64,000 nucleotides of DNA from positions 62,001 through 126,000 of the forward strand of contig NZ_JABBFZ010000007.1 in NCBI RefSeq assembly GCF_012927125.1, written 5' to 3'. A program made the translations under genes and the position numbers. This DNA comes from Paraburkholderia antibiotica (GTDB taxonomy: Bacteria; Pseudomonadota; Gammaproteobacteria; Burkholderiales; Burkholderiaceae). The notes under the pieces are model-generated. The model saw only the letters and a list, made by a program, of their open reading frames with translations. It did not search any database and was not told the DNA's origin. Positions 46,601 through 54,930 of the stretch are shown here, piece after piece; positions within the stretch are counted from its first letter, which is position 1; the number at the start of each line of letters is the position of its first letter.

Positions 46601-46700
46601 CACCAAGGCCGAACTAGCCCTCATGGATGACCTCCACTCCCTCCTCACTAAACGCGCCGGTGGCCGCGAAATTTCAGGACTCAGTGCGTATGAGCAGTAA
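43623..46700 (+). CDS. hsdR: Type I restriction endonuclease subunit HsdR (EcoR124I-like)
   Basis: A 1025-residue motor and nuclease subunit. The N-terminal nuclease shows the PD-(D/E)xK pattern D136, E150, K152 with the RecB-type QxxxY motif at 164-168. Two RecA-like translocase domains follow, with Walker A TTGSGKT (about 291-297), DECH (410-413) and GFTGTPIF. A helical C-terminal domain binds the methylase. It cleaves DNA lacking the host methyl mark after long translocation. It is the first gene of the operon, and its stop overlaps hsdS by 11 bases. Codon use is richer in AAG/AAA and ATC than in flanking flagellar genes, which fits horizontal origin. Confidence 0.96.
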   Translation: MPSSKFTYDLPSGAPSPLLKEEHIEYGFLGKLQNLKYEYRDDIRDRAALERNFREKFEALNRIKLTEAEFARLLDEIVTPDVYTAAKTLRGINAFTRDDGTPLNYTLVNIKDWCKNHFEVVHQLRINTDNSHHRYDVLILINGVPCVQIELKTLGVNPRRAMEQIVEYKHDPGNGYTKTLLCFMQLFIVSNRDRTYYFANNNVRHFAFNADERFLPIYEFAGEDNRKITQLDEFAERFLGKCDLGRTISRYMVLLAGEQKLMIMRPYQVYAVQHIVKCIDEDNGNGYIWHTTGSGKTLTSFKASTLLKENDHIHKCVFVVDRKDLDRQTREEFNRFQEGCVEENTNTAALVRRLLSEDYADKVIVTTIQKLGLALDENSKRNKQRSKNGQATYKEQLEALQDKRIVFIFDECHRSQFGDNHKAIKAFFPKAQLFGFTGTPIFGGPNGNASRIKIDGEVASYRTTEELFHKQLHAYTITHAIEDGNVLRFHVDYFKPEGKNPPKPGEAIAKKAVIDAILAKHNAATGGRRFNAVLATASINDAIEYHALFKTMQADKQATDPDFKPLNIACVFSPPAEGDPDVKQIQEDLPQEQVDNEEDPEGKKAALKAVLADYNARYGTNHRLSEFDLYYQDVQKRIKDQQWPNADYPAAQKIDITIVVDMLLTGFDSKFLNTLYVDKNLKHHGLIQAFSRTNRVLNGTKPYGNILDFRQQQDSVDAAIALFSGEKTDEQAGEIWLVDKAPVVIQKLETAVQKLDDFMTSQGLACTPSAVANLKGDEARAAFISYFKEVQRLKTQLDQYTDLSEDNKAAIEQVLPDENLRGFKGQYLQTAKELRAQQGKDVKEVDGPGNDDLVDQLDFEFVLFASAVIDYDYIMGLIAKFSAKGPGKAKMTREELIGLISADAKFMNERDDIAEYIATLQAGEGLSETAIRDGYTRFKSEKSAKELADIAAKHGLTTAALQSFVDGILDRMIFDGEQLSDLMAPLDLGWKARTKAELALMDDLHSLLTKRAGGREISGLSAYEQ

Positions 46701-47982
46701 GAAAAAAACCGCTACGGCAAAGGAAGAGGCAAAGCCTGCGCTGGTGCCGAAGCTACGATTTCCTGCGTTCCGGGGGGAAGAGGGGTGGGCACTCGAAGCG
46801 GGTGGCTCGTTGTTTAATCAGATTAATGACCGGAATCCTAAGCCGGGTCTTCCTGTTCTGGCAATCACCCAGGAGCACGGGGCAATTCCCCGGCACATGA
46901 TTGACTATCACGTCTCGGTAACTGAGAAGAGCCTCGGGAGCTACAAAGTCGTTCGCGTCGGCGACTTCATTATTAGTCTCAGATCGTTCCAAGGCGGTAT
47001 TGAGTATTCCCGTTATCACGGAATCTGTAGCCCGGCCTATGTAATCCTCCGTCGTCGGGGTGAAGGAAGCGACGAGTACTTTCGACACTACCTCAAGACT
47101 GATCGATTCATTCGAATTCTCACTAAAAACCTCGAAGGGTTGCGTGATGGAAAGATGATCAGCTACGCGCAGTTCTCAGATCTGATGCTGCCGGTTCCCA
47201 AACCCACCGAACAACAAAGGATTGCCGAGTGCCTGAGTTCGGTAGATGGAGTGATCGCTGCGCAGGCGCGCAAATTAGACGTACTCAAGTCCCATAAAAA
47301 AGGGCTGATGCAGCAGCTTTTCCCCCGCAAAGGCGAAACCCAACCTCGCCTCCGCTTCCCCGAATTCCAGAATGCCGGGGAGTGGGTAGCGAGGCGGGTC
47401 GATGAACGGGGCGAGGTGCTCGCGGGAAAGGCATTGGCGGTCAATGCGCCGGGCCAACTGCGACCATATTTACGAACGAAAAACGTCTTGGACGGTGCAA
47501 TCGATCTCTCAGACATGCTGACGATGCCCATGACCGACGCTGAGTTCAGCCGATTCGAGATTCTCGACAAGGACATCCTGCTGAACGAAGGGCAATCATT
47601 GGAGCTCGTGGGCCGTGCGTCGCTATACCGCGGCGAGTTCGGAGGACGCTGTGCGATGCAGAACCAATTGCTTCGCTTTCGTTCTTTCCCATCAACATGT
47701 CCGGAGTTCGCTGCACAAGTCTTTCGAAAATGCCAGAAGGACGGGACGTTTGCAGGAATTGCGACTAAAACAACCTCAGTGGCTCATCTTGGCAGTTCTA
47801 GGTTCAGCGCGCTTGAGCTAGCTTGGCCGCCAACGCTCCCCGAGCAACAACGTATCGCTTCGTGTCTGAGCAGTCTCGACGCGCTGATCACCGCCGAAAC
47901 TCAAAACCTCGAAGCCATCAAGACCCACAAAAAAGGGTTGATGCAGAAGCTCTTCCCATCCTCGGAAGAGGTTAATGCATGA
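46690..47982 (+). CDS. hsdS: Type I restriction-modification specificity subunit HsdS
   Basis: A 430-residue protein with two target recognition domains separated by conserved helices. The repeat helices are easily seen: KSHKKGLMQQLFP (about residues 222-234) and KTHKKGLMQKLFP near the C-terminus, each preceded by EQQRIAxCLSSxDxxI. The two recognition domains differ completely, so the recognition site is bipartite and asymmetric; it cannot be predicted. ATG 46690 is within the end of hsdR. The DNA encoding the two helix repeats is similar enough to allow domain shuffling by recombination. Confidence 0.93.
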   Translation: MSSKKKTATAKEEAKPALVPKLRFPAFRGEEGWALEAGGSLFNQINDRNPKPGLPVLAITQEHGAIPRHMIDYHVSVTEKSLGSYKVVRVGDFIISLRSFQGGIEYSRYHGICSPAYVILRRRGEGSDEYFRHYLKTDRFIRILTKNLEGLRDGKMISYAQFSDLMLPVPKPTEQQRIAECLSSVDGVIAAQARKLDVLKSHKKGLMQQLFPRKGETQPRLRFPEFQNAGEWVARRVDERGEVLAGKALAVNAPGQLRPYLRTKNVLDGAIDLSDMLTMPMTDAEFSRFEILDKDILLNEGQSLELVGRASLYRGEFGGRCAMQNQLLRFRSFPSTCPEFAAQVFRKCQKDGTFAGIATKTTSVAHLGSSRFSALELAWPPTLPEQQRIASCLSSLDALITAETQNLEAIKTHKKGLMQKLFPSSEEVNA

Positions 47983-49175
47983 GCGCAAAGCCAAAGATCA
48001 ACAAATACGCCAACCTCAGGACACTCACGAGAAAGCTGCGTGACGATCTGGGCGGAGTAGAGCTCATCCTTATGTATGCCTACAACCGCACTGGCAAGAC
48101 GCGGCTGTCGATGGAGTTCAAGGAAGAGGGAAAGCGCAAGAACAATGGCACTGCCGACACCCTCTACTTCAACGCATTTACCGAAGACTTGTTCACCTGG
48201 GACAATGATCTAGACGGTGATGCTGTTCGACAGCTCCAACTCAATCCCAACTCCACCTTCTTCAATGGCCTGAAAGACCTCGCACTGGACGAAACGATTG
48301 CGGGCTATCTCGACCGCTACGCGGACTTCGATTTCGACATTGACTACGAGACATGGAAGGTCTCTTTCCGCAATGGTGAAGCCGAGAACATCAAGATCTC
48401 CCGTGGCGAGCAGAACATCTTCATCTGGTGCCTCTTCATGGCCATTTGCGAGCGGATGCTCGACGGTCACGTCTCCTATCAGTCCAACAAATATCTCTAC
48501 ATCGATGACCCCATCTCTTCACTGGACGATAACAACGCTATCGCCGTGGCCTGCGACCTCGCCCAACTCCTGCGCCGGGCTGCGAGCCGCAAAGGCCAGA
48601 ACGGCGCTCCCGCGCCCATCAAGGTTGTTTTCTCGTCTCATCACGCCCTTTTCTTCAACGTGATGTGCAACGAGATTGGCAGAGCGAAAGAGGGCGAGCC
48701 GAGGGTGAACCACAAGCGCTACTTTCTGCACCGCCCGAACGGAGACGGTGCATATACCCTGCGAGCCACCGAGGACACGCCCTTTTTCCATCACGTCGCG
48801 TCACTCGCTGAGCTTCAACTTGCCGCGGCCCCCAACACCGGCAAGCTCTACACCTTCCACTTCAACGCCCTGCGCAGCATCATGGAAAAAACGGCGTCGT
48901 TCTTCGGCCACGCTGACATCTCCTTCTGCCTCAAGGCGCTGAGCATCGAGGAAGACCGTGCACTCTACAACCGCGCGCTGAACCTCCTCAGTCACGGCAA
49001 ATACGCCATCCACGAACCGACCGAAATGGGGGAGGACAACAAAGAGCTGTTCCGGCGCATTCTGGGAGACTTCACCGCCAAATTCCAGTTTGACCTGCCT
49101 GACATTCTTGAGACGGCACCGACACCGACCGCAGCACCTACAGCACCCGCCGCCGCACCGGCCACGACCCTATGA
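47979..49175 (+). CDS. PrrC-like anticodon nuclease (AAA_13-type ATPase) in the R-M operon
   Basis: A 398-residue protein. The N-terminal ABC-like ATPase has a P-loop AYNRTGKT (34-41), a signature-like SRGEQN (141-146), Walker B YLYIDDPISSLD (172-183) and an H-loop SSHH (219-222); the DDPISSLD form is typical of PrrC/RloC and other AAA_13 proteins. The C-terminal part has R299-x3-E303 and a NLLSHG histidine (H339), matching in order and approximate spacing the Arg-Glu-His triad of the PrrC anticodon nuclease. PrrC cuts tRNA when a phage inhibits its type I enzyme. It overlaps hsdS and hsdM by four bases each. The C-terminus is an Ala/Pro/Thr-rich tail. Nuclease activity is inferred. Confidence 0.78.
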   Translation: MSAKPKINKYANLRTLTRKLRDDLGGVELILMYAYNRTGKTRLSMEFKEEGKRKNNGTADTLYFNAFTEDLFTWDNDLDGDAVRQLQLNPNSTFFNGLKDLALDETIAGYLDRYADFDFDIDYETWKVSFRNGEAENIKISRGEQNIFIWCLFMAICERMLDGHVSYQSNKYLYIDDPISSLDDNNAIAVACDLAQLLRRAASRKGQNGAPAPIKVVFSSHHALFFNVMCNEIGRAKEGEPRVNHKRYFLHRPNGDGAYTLRATEDTPFFHHVASLAELQLAAAPNTGKLYTFHFNALRSIMEKTASFFGHADISFCLKALSIEEDRALYNRALNLLSHGKYAIHEPTEMGEDNKELFRRILGDFTAKFQFDLPDILETAPTPTAAPTAPAAAPATTL

Positions 49176-50791
49176 ACGAATCCAATCAAAAGCAACTCAA
49201 CCAGACCCTTTGGAGCATCGCTGACCAATTGCGCGGGGCCATGGATGCGGACGACTTCCGCGACTACATGCTGTCCTTCCTTTTCCTGCGCTACCTCTCG
49301 GACAATTACGAAACGGCGGCAATGAAGGAGTTGGGGCGGGACTACCCTGATGTGGAAAGCAACACCCGCGAGGTGCCGCTGGCGCTCTGGTATGCGAACA
49401 ACATTGACGACGTTTCGGCGTTCGAGAAGCAGATGCGCCGCAAGGTGCATTACGTCATTCAGCCCGCGCACCTCTGGAACAGCATCGCCAACCTGGCCCG
49501 CACCCAGAACGCGGAGCTACTGAACACGCTGCAAGCGGGCTTCAAGTACATCGAGACGGAATCCTTCGCGAGCACCTTTCAGGGCCTGTTCTCCGAGATC
49601 GATCTGAGTTCTCCCAAGCTCGGCAAAACCTACGCCGACCGGAACCTTAAGCTCTGCGCTATCATTCAGAAGATCGCGGAAGGGCTGGCGGAGTTCTCCA
49701 CGGACATCGACGCGCTGGGCGATGCCTATGAATACCTGATCGGCCAGTTTGCCGCTGGGTCCGGCAAGAAGGCGGGCGAGTTCTACACCCCGCAGCAGAT
49801 TTCCGACATCCTCTCCGCCATCGTCACGCTGGACAGTCAGGAACCCAAAACCGGTACCAGGAAGCGGCTGGAAAGCGTGCTGGACTTTGCCTGCGGCTCT
49901 GGCTCGCTGTTGCTCAACGTGCGCAAGAAGGTGGCCAAGGCGGACGGCACCATCGGCAAGATCTTTGGACAGGAAAAGAACATCACGACCTACAACCTCG
50001 CGCGCATGAACATGCTGCTGCACGGGGTTAAGGACACGGAGTTCGAGATCTTCCACGGCGACACCCTGCTCAACGAGTGGGACATGATGCGGGAGCAGAA
50101 TCCGGCCAAGAAGCCAAGATTTGACGCCATCGTCGCCAACCCGCCTTTTAGCTACCGCTGGGAACCGACCGACGCGCTGGCCGACGACGTGCGCTTCAAG
50201 AGCCACGGCCTCGCGCCCAAGTCCGCTGCCGACTTCGCTTTCCTGCTGCATGGCTTCCACTACCTCAAAGACGAAGGCGTAATGGCCATCATCCTGCCGC
50301 ACGGCGTGCTGTTCCGAGGTGGGGCGGAAGAACGCATTCGCACCAAACTGCTGAAGGACGGGCACATCGACACGGTGATCGGCCTGCCCGCCAATCTGTT
50401 CTATTCCACCGGCATCCCAGTCTGCATCCTGGTGTTGAAGAAGTGCAAGAAGCCGGACGATGTCCTGTTCATTAACGCAAGCGGGCCGGAGCACTTCGAA
50501 AAAGGCAAACGCCAGAACCAGCTCAAGCCCGAGCACATCGCCAAGATCATCAAGACCTACCAGTTCCGCGAGGAAGAGACGCGCTACTCACGCAAGGTGG
50601 AGATGGCCGAGATCGAAAAGAACGATTTCAACCTGAACATCTCGCGCTATATCAGCACGGCGGTGAGCGAGACGGAGATTGTTCTGGATGAGACTCACCA
50701 AGAGCTGGTGGAGATTGAAAAGGCGATTGCGGCTGCGAAGGACAAGCACAACGCTTTCCTTAAAGAACTGGATTTGAAGCCGTTGCCATAG
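49172..50791 (+). CDS. hsdM: Type I restriction-modification methyltransferase subunit HsdM
   Basis: A 539-residue N6-adenine methyltransferase. N-terminal HsdM helical domain (NQTLWSIADQLRGAMDADDF onward); AdoMet motif I in LDFACGSGSLLLNV (238-250); catalytic NPPF (323-326) within FDAIVANPPFSYRW; and the GEFYTPQQISDIL element before motif I that marks HsdM. With HsdS it protects host DNA. It is last in an hsdR-hsdS-nuclease-hsdM order, whereas prr-type operons usually run hsdM-hsdS-prrC-hsdR. Confidence 0.96.
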   Translation: MNESNQKQLNQTLWSIADQLRGAMDADDFRDYMLSFLFLRYLSDNYETAAMKELGRDYPDVESNTREVPLALWYANNIDDVSAFEKQMRRKVHYVIQPAHLWNSIANLARTQNAELLNTLQAGFKYIETESFASTFQGLFSEIDLSSPKLGKTYADRNLKLCAIIQKIAEGLAEFSTDIDALGDAYEYLIGQFAAGSGKKAGEFYTPQQISDILSAIVTLDSQEPKTGTRKRLESVLDFACGSGSLLLNVRKKVAKADGTIGKIFGQEKNITTYNLARMNMLLHGVKDTEFEIFHGDTLLNEWDMMREQNPAKKPRFDAIVANPPFSYRWEPTDALADDVRFKSHGLAPKSAADFAFLLHGFHYLKDEGVMAIILPHGVLFRGGAEERIRTKLLKDGHIDTVIGLPANLFYSTGIPVCILVLKKCKKPDDVLFINASGPEHFEKGKRQNQLKPEHIAKIIKTYQFREEETRYSRKVEMAEIEKNDFNLNISRYISTAVSETEIVLDETHQELVEIEKAIAAAKDKHNAFLKELDLKPLP

Positions 50792-50799
50792 ACGCTCAC

Positions 50800-50965
50800 A
50801 CTGACTTGTCCGTGCAGGCCCCTCCTCACCCTCGGCCCGCGCGAAGATAGTCTCGGCATGCTGCTGCACCAGACGGTCCAATGTAGTCTGCTCCGGGCGG
50901 CGGCGCTCGTGGTGAACAAGTGCGCCGTCCGGCGCCCGCCGGGGCTGCCGGTCAATGGCTTGCAC
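50800..50965 (-). pseudogene. IS91-family transposase, N-terminal remnant
   Basis: Read on the minus strand, codons give ALVHHERRRPEQTTLDRLVQ and then QHAETIFARAEGEEG. This resembles the start of IS91-type transposases, where a PRRPExTxLYRxVQxH segment precedes the zinc-binding region. Everything after about 55 codons is missing and there is no zinc-finger or Y-transposase part. It lies just 10-170 bases after hsdM. Confidence 0.5.
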
Positions 50966-51158
50966 GCAGGACTCCAGGAAGATTGGGAACCGGTATGGTC
51001 TCGAGCCCTTATGCCGCGTCTCAATCGCTCCGAGCGTCGCCTACCGATGCGCGTCTGCCTCTGTAGTGTCTCGTTTTTGCGAACACTTGACGGTTACTTC
51101 CGGCGCGACGTCGACGAGACGAGGAGCCGGGAAGCTGTCTGTCGTCACCGTCTGCTTA

Positions 51159-51327
51159 TGGCCGATACTGTTGAAAAAGTCGCTAACCGTGTGTCTCGCG
51201 AGACTTTTGGGGGTCTTCTCACCCTTGACCAACATTCGCGGGCGGCTTGCGGGTCGATCTGAGAGGTCGATTTTATCGGTTGCTGATTGCTCAGGCCGCG
51301 CAGCGACTTTTTCAACAGTATCGGCCA
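51159..51327. mobile_element. MITE-like element with 26-bp perfect terminal inverted repeats
   Basis: The ends TGGCCGATACTGTTGAAAAA-GTCGCT (51159-51184) and its exact reverse complement (51302-51327) frame a 117-base interior with no transposase. The interior contains a 12-base palindrome GTCTCGCGAGAC near the left end. No target-site duplication is evident. It looks like a non-autonomous remnant of an insertion sequence whose family I cannot name. Small frames across it are incidental. Confidence 0.75.
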
Positions 51328-51395
51328 ACTACAACCTGTCGGCAACGCCCCGGAAACCAGCAAAGGAGTCTTTTTTCCGGCTGCCGCCGTATGCA

Positions 51396-52622
51396 TCAAT
51401 TATTGATGTACTGGAACAACGACATATTCTGAATCTGCACAAACGCCTGCTGCGAAGCCTGCAACGCCGCCTGCTGCATCGTGTACTTGCTGATCGTCGA
51501 TACCAGATCCGTCGAGGTCAGGTCCGAGAGATCGCTTTGCGTTTGCGTCGAGTTGGTCTGCGTGACCGTCTGCAACGCCTGCACTTCCTGTTCGCGGCCG
51601 CCCACCGACGCCTGGATCGCGGTGACGTTGCTCAGCGTATTGGAGAGCTGCGACATGCCCGTGTTCAGCGCGTTCTGCAGATTCGCGGTGGCCGCCGTAT
51701 TGCCCGTGACCGGCTGCTGCAGTGCCGAGATCATCGCGTTCAGATTCGCGAACACGTCGGTGCCTGCCTGCTTGGCCGGCTGCACCGTGAAGTTGTCGCC
51801 GGCGGCCGGCGTGCCGGTGATCGCGACGGTCTGGCCGGCCATCGTGATGTCGGAGCCCGCCGTGTAGGTCTGCGGCGTGCCGGCCACGCCGGTGGTGGTG
51901 TCGGTGATCGTATAGGCGAGCGTCGAGCCGCTGCCGCTGAACGCAATCTGGTAGGAGTCCGCGTTCGCCACGTTGGTCGGATCGTTCACCGTCACCGCGC
52001 CGATCACACCTGTGCCGGTATTCGCCGAATTGCCGCTAGCGATCGGCTCGGCATTGGCCGCGCCGACGCTCATGAACACCGCCTGACCGTTATCGCCGGT
52101 CGCCACCTGGTTGCTGCCGGTGACCTGCACCATGCGCGTGCCGGTGTCGCCCGAATAAACCACGGCGCCGCTCGCGTTGGTCGTGAACGCCTGGGCTGAA
52201 TTCTGAAAGCCTGAGAACAGCGAATTGCCGGCACTGTCGGTCGAATTCGCGTAGGTCAGCAACTGGTCGCGCAGGCTCGTCAGCTGCGCCGCAATCGCCG
52301 TGCGGTCGGCGTCGTTCAACGAACCGTCGCTCGCGCGGATGGCCTGTGTATTGACACTTTGCAACGTGCTCAGCACGCTGCTGAGCGTCGAATCCTCGGC
52401 CTGCAGCGACGACAGCGCCGCGCTCTGGTTGGTCGTGTACTGCGACAGCGCGGTCGCCGTCGAGCTGAGCTGCACGGCCTGCGCCGCGCCGAGCGGATTG
52501 TCCGCGGGCGTGGTCAGGCTCGAACCGCTCGAGATTTCCTGGTAGATCTGCGACAACTGAGCCTGCTGGTTGCTCATCGTCGCCACGTTCATGCTGAAGT
52601 ACTCGGCGCTGGAGATACGCAT
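51396..52622 (-). CDS. flgL: Flagellar hook-associated protein FlgL (HAP3)
   Basis: A 408-residue hook-filament junction protein. N-terminal D0/D1 helices start MRISSAEYFSMNVATMSNQQ, and the family motif LSQIYQEISSGSSLTTPADNPLGAAQAV is present. The C-terminal coiled coil ends QQAFVQIQNMSLFQYINN, like flagellin. The middle is a Thr/Ser/Gly-rich variable domain that includes an ITGTPAAGDNFTVQP module also seen in FlgK and FlgE. It is 11 bases after flgK and probably shares its promoter. Confidence 0.95.
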   Translation of the reverse strand: MRISSAEYFSMNVATMSNQQAQLSQIYQEISSGSSLTTPADNPLGAAQAVQLSSTATALSQYTTNQSAALSSLQAEDSTLSSVLSTLQSVNTQAIRASDGSLNDADRTAIAAQLTSLRDQLLTYANSTDSAGNSLFSGFQNSAQAFTTNASGAVVYSGDTGTRMVQVTGSNQVATGDNGQAVFMSVGAANAEPIASGNSANTGTGVIGAVTVNDPTNVANADSYQIAFSGSGSTLAYTITDTTTGVAGTPQTYTAGSDITMAGQTVAITGTPAAGDNFTVQPAKQAGTDVFANLNAMISALQQPVTGNTAATANLQNALNTGMSQLSNTLSNVTAIQASVGGREQEVQALQTVTQTNSTQTQSDLSDLTSTDLVSTISKYTMQQAALQASQQAFVQIQNMSLFQYINN

Positions 52623-52633
52623 GATTCAAGCCC

Positions 52634-54628
52634 TTACGAGAAGATGCCGAGCAGCGTCTGGAACAGCGTCTGCGCGGTCTGGATGACCTTGCTGTTGGCC
52701 TGATAGAGCTGCTGATACTGAAGCAGATTCGCTGCTTCCTCATTGATATTGACGCCCGACACCGACTGCTGCGCCGACGTGATCTGCGTGACCAGCGTGC
52801 TTTGCGCGGTGGCCGAGGTCTGGATCTGGGTAGCCTGGTTGCCGATGTTGTTCACGTAGGTCGCGTACGCGGACGTCAGCGTCGACGTGCCGCCCGAGAG
52901 CACCTGCGCGGTGGTCAGGTTCGACAGCAGTTGCGCGTTGCGGCCGTCGTTGGCCGCGCCGGTGTTCGGCCCGATCGTGAACGTGTCGCCGTTGGCGGGC
53001 GCGCCGCTAAGCGTGACCGTCACGTTGTTCATCACGCCCGCGCTCGTCGAATTGCTCGGGTTGGTGATCGTCAGCGTCGCGCCCGAGGACGACGAGTACG
53101 GCACCGCCGTCGTCGACGAACTGATCGTGTACGACGTGGACGGCGAGCCGGCGACCGTCACCACCGAGCCGACCGGAAAACCGGTGAGGCCAGTGCCCGA
53201 CGTATAGGTGATCGTCGACGCGCTGGTCGGCGCGCTGTAGCCGCTCGTCACCGTGCCCTGCGTGATCGTCGCGCTGCCGGTATTCGACGACGACGCCGAC
53301 GCCAGCACTGGCGCCGCCGCCGCGATTGCCGACGCGGAGGTGGTGGTCAGCGCGAAGCCGTCGAGCGCGCCGCGCGTCGGCTGGACGGAGAACGAGTCGC
53401 CCGCGTTCATCGTGCCGCTCGCGACCGAGAACTGCAGGCCGCCGATCGGGTTGTTCAGGTTCGACGCCGCGCCGACGATGCCGCCGGTCTGGTTGTCGGT
53501 CAGCGTGTAGGTGCTGCCGTCGTACGACAGCGTGTAGTCGCCGGTGGTCGGCTGCGTCGCGTCGGCGAACGACACGCCGAGCGTCGCGGTGCCGGTGTTC
53601 TTCGAGTTCGAGTACACGGTCGGCGAGCCGACGGTGAAGAGCGCACCGCCCGCGGTGCCGTTCAGCGTGAGGCCAAGTTCGTTCTGCTGGTTGACCTGCG
53701 CGGCGAAGCTCGTCGCGATCGCGCCGAGTTGCGCTTCGGCTGGATCGAGCGTTTGCGAGCGGAACTGCAGCAGGCCGCCCAGTGTGCCGCCGGACACGTT
53801 GGTGTCGGACAGCGTCTGCGGAGTCGGCGTCGGCTTCGCGCCGGCCTGGCCGAGATACTGCACCGACAGCTCGCTCGGATCGCTCGACGAGGTCGCCGTG
53901 CCGAGATTGAAGCTGTTGCCGGACAGCACCAGCGGCTGCCCGTTCGACATGAACAGGCTGTAGCTGCCGTTGTCCTGCACCACCGACACGCCGATCAGTT
54001 GCGACAGGTTCGACACCGCTTCGTCGCGTGCGTCGAGCAACTGGTTCGGCTGCTGGCCCTGCGCGCTCGCCTGGGTGATCTGCGTATTCAGCGACGCGAT
54101 CTGCGCGGTATAGGTGTTGATCTGCGTGACCGCGTTGCTCAGCTGCGTGTTGACGCTCGCGCGCAGCGAGTCGTATTGCTCGCCCGCCGCGTTGATCTGG
54201 TTGGCGAGCGTCTGCGCGTCGCTGATCGCGGTCTGCCGCGTCGAGGTGCTCGACGCGTCGTTGGCCACGTTCTGCAGGCCCGTGAAATAGCCGGTGATGG
54301 CGCTCGCAATCCCCGAGGTCGGAATGCCGACCAGGTTGTTGAGCTGCGTGATCATCGTGTTGTACGCGCTGAGCGAGCTGCTCGTCGACTGCGCGTTGTT
54401 CAGCTCGGTCGAGAGGTACTGGCTGTACTGGCGCTGCACGGTGTCGGTCGAGACGCCCATCGGCAGATAGCCGGAGCCGGTATAGGTGCCGCTCGCCTCC
54501 GAATACACCGGCGTTTCCATCGAGTAGCCGGGCGTCGACGAATTGCTGATGTTCTCACCAGTCGTCGTCAAACCCCATTGGGCCGCGTTGAGTCCGCTAA
54601 GGCCGATAGTCAAGAGAGTGCTGGACAT
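52634..54628 (-). CDS. flgK: Flagellar hook-associated protein FlgK (HAP1)
   Basis: A 664-residue hook-filament junction protein. N-terminal SSTLLTIGLSGLNAAQWGLTTTGENISNSSTPGYS and C-terminal SGVNINEEAANLLQYQQLYQANSKVIQTAQTLFQTLLGIF are the conserved D0/D1 ends (quoted in short form here: GLSGLNAAQWGLTTTGENIS and NINEEAANLLQYQQLYQANS). The centre is a large Thr/Ser/Gly-rich region with repeated AGDSFSVQP and NGDTFTIGP modules. It is longer than E. coli FlgK (about 550). A sigma-28-like promoter is about 60 bases upstream. Confidence 0.95.
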   Translation of the reverse strand: MSSTLLTIGLSGLNAAQWGLTTTGENISNSSTPGYSMETPVYSEASGTYTGSGYLPMGVSTDTVQRQYSQYLSTELNNAQSTSSSLSAYNTMITQLNNLVGIPTSGIASAITGYFTGLQNVANDASSTSTRQTAISDAQTLANQINAAGEQYDSLRASVNTQLSNAVTQINTYTAQIASLNTQITQASAQGQQPNQLLDARDEAVSNLSQLIGVSVVQDNGSYSLFMSNGQPLVLSGNSFNLGTATSSSDPSELSVQYLGQAGAKPTPTPQTLSDTNVSGGTLGGLLQFRSQTLDPAEAQLGAIATSFAAQVNQQNELGLTLNGTAGGALFTVGSPTVYSNSKNTGTATLGVSFADATQPTTGDYTLSYDGSTYTLTDNQTGGIVGAASNLNNPIGGLQFSVASGTMNAGDSFSVQPTRGALDGFALTTTSASAIAAAAPVLASASSSNTGSATITQGTVTSGYSAPTSASTITYTSGTGLTGFPVGSVVTVAGSPSTSYTISSSTTAVPYSSSSGATLTITNPSNSTSAGVMNNVTVTLSGAPANGDTFTIGPNTGAANDGRNAQLLSNLTTAQVLSGGTSTLTSAYATYVNNIGNQATQIQTSATAQSTLVTQITSAQQSVSGVNINEEAANLLQYQQLYQANSKVIQTAQTLFQTLLGIFS

Positions 54629-54930
54629 GCGTCATCCTGAGGGGCGGCATCGCAGACATGCCGCCGCGTTACTGGAACATCCTCTTTAACGGCCCGCCGT
54701 GCGAAAAATTGAGGGCCATTCCATTGCGTTCGAGTCGGCGTTTACGTCGTGTTGGCGCTGACGTGTTTGCTTGCGTTTTTGCTAGCCGCGCGCGTTGCCG
54801 CGCAGGCGAGTGCAACGTTTGCTTCGCAGCTCGAAACGTTGGTGCGAGCCGAGTGGGCGGATCGCACCATGTGAATCGTGTTCGGTGCGCGCCCGGTTGC
54901 GGGCGTGCGGCATGCCGCGTCCCGCTTCGC
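54629..54930. other. Intergenic region, flgK to ycgR
   Basis: About 300 bases containing the flgKL promoter (54686-54712). The remainder (54730-54930) has no recognised gene; its frames are not conserved-looking. Short inverted GC-rich segments near 54890-54925 could end the ycgR transcript but no clear stem with T-run was found. Confidence 0.55.
54686..54712 (-). promoter_or_regulatory. Sigma-28 (FliA)-like promoter of flgKL
   Basis: On the minus strand TCAATTTT, exactly 11 bases, then GCCGTTAA, close to the FliA consensus TAAAGTTT-N11-GCCGATAA. It ends 58 bases before the flgK start, a normal leader length for a late flagellar gene. Confidence 0.75.

Noticed and set aside
51158..51262. Small frame starting inside the MITE-like element
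   Set aside because: Its start lies in the terminal inverted repeat and it has no homology or ribosome binding site.
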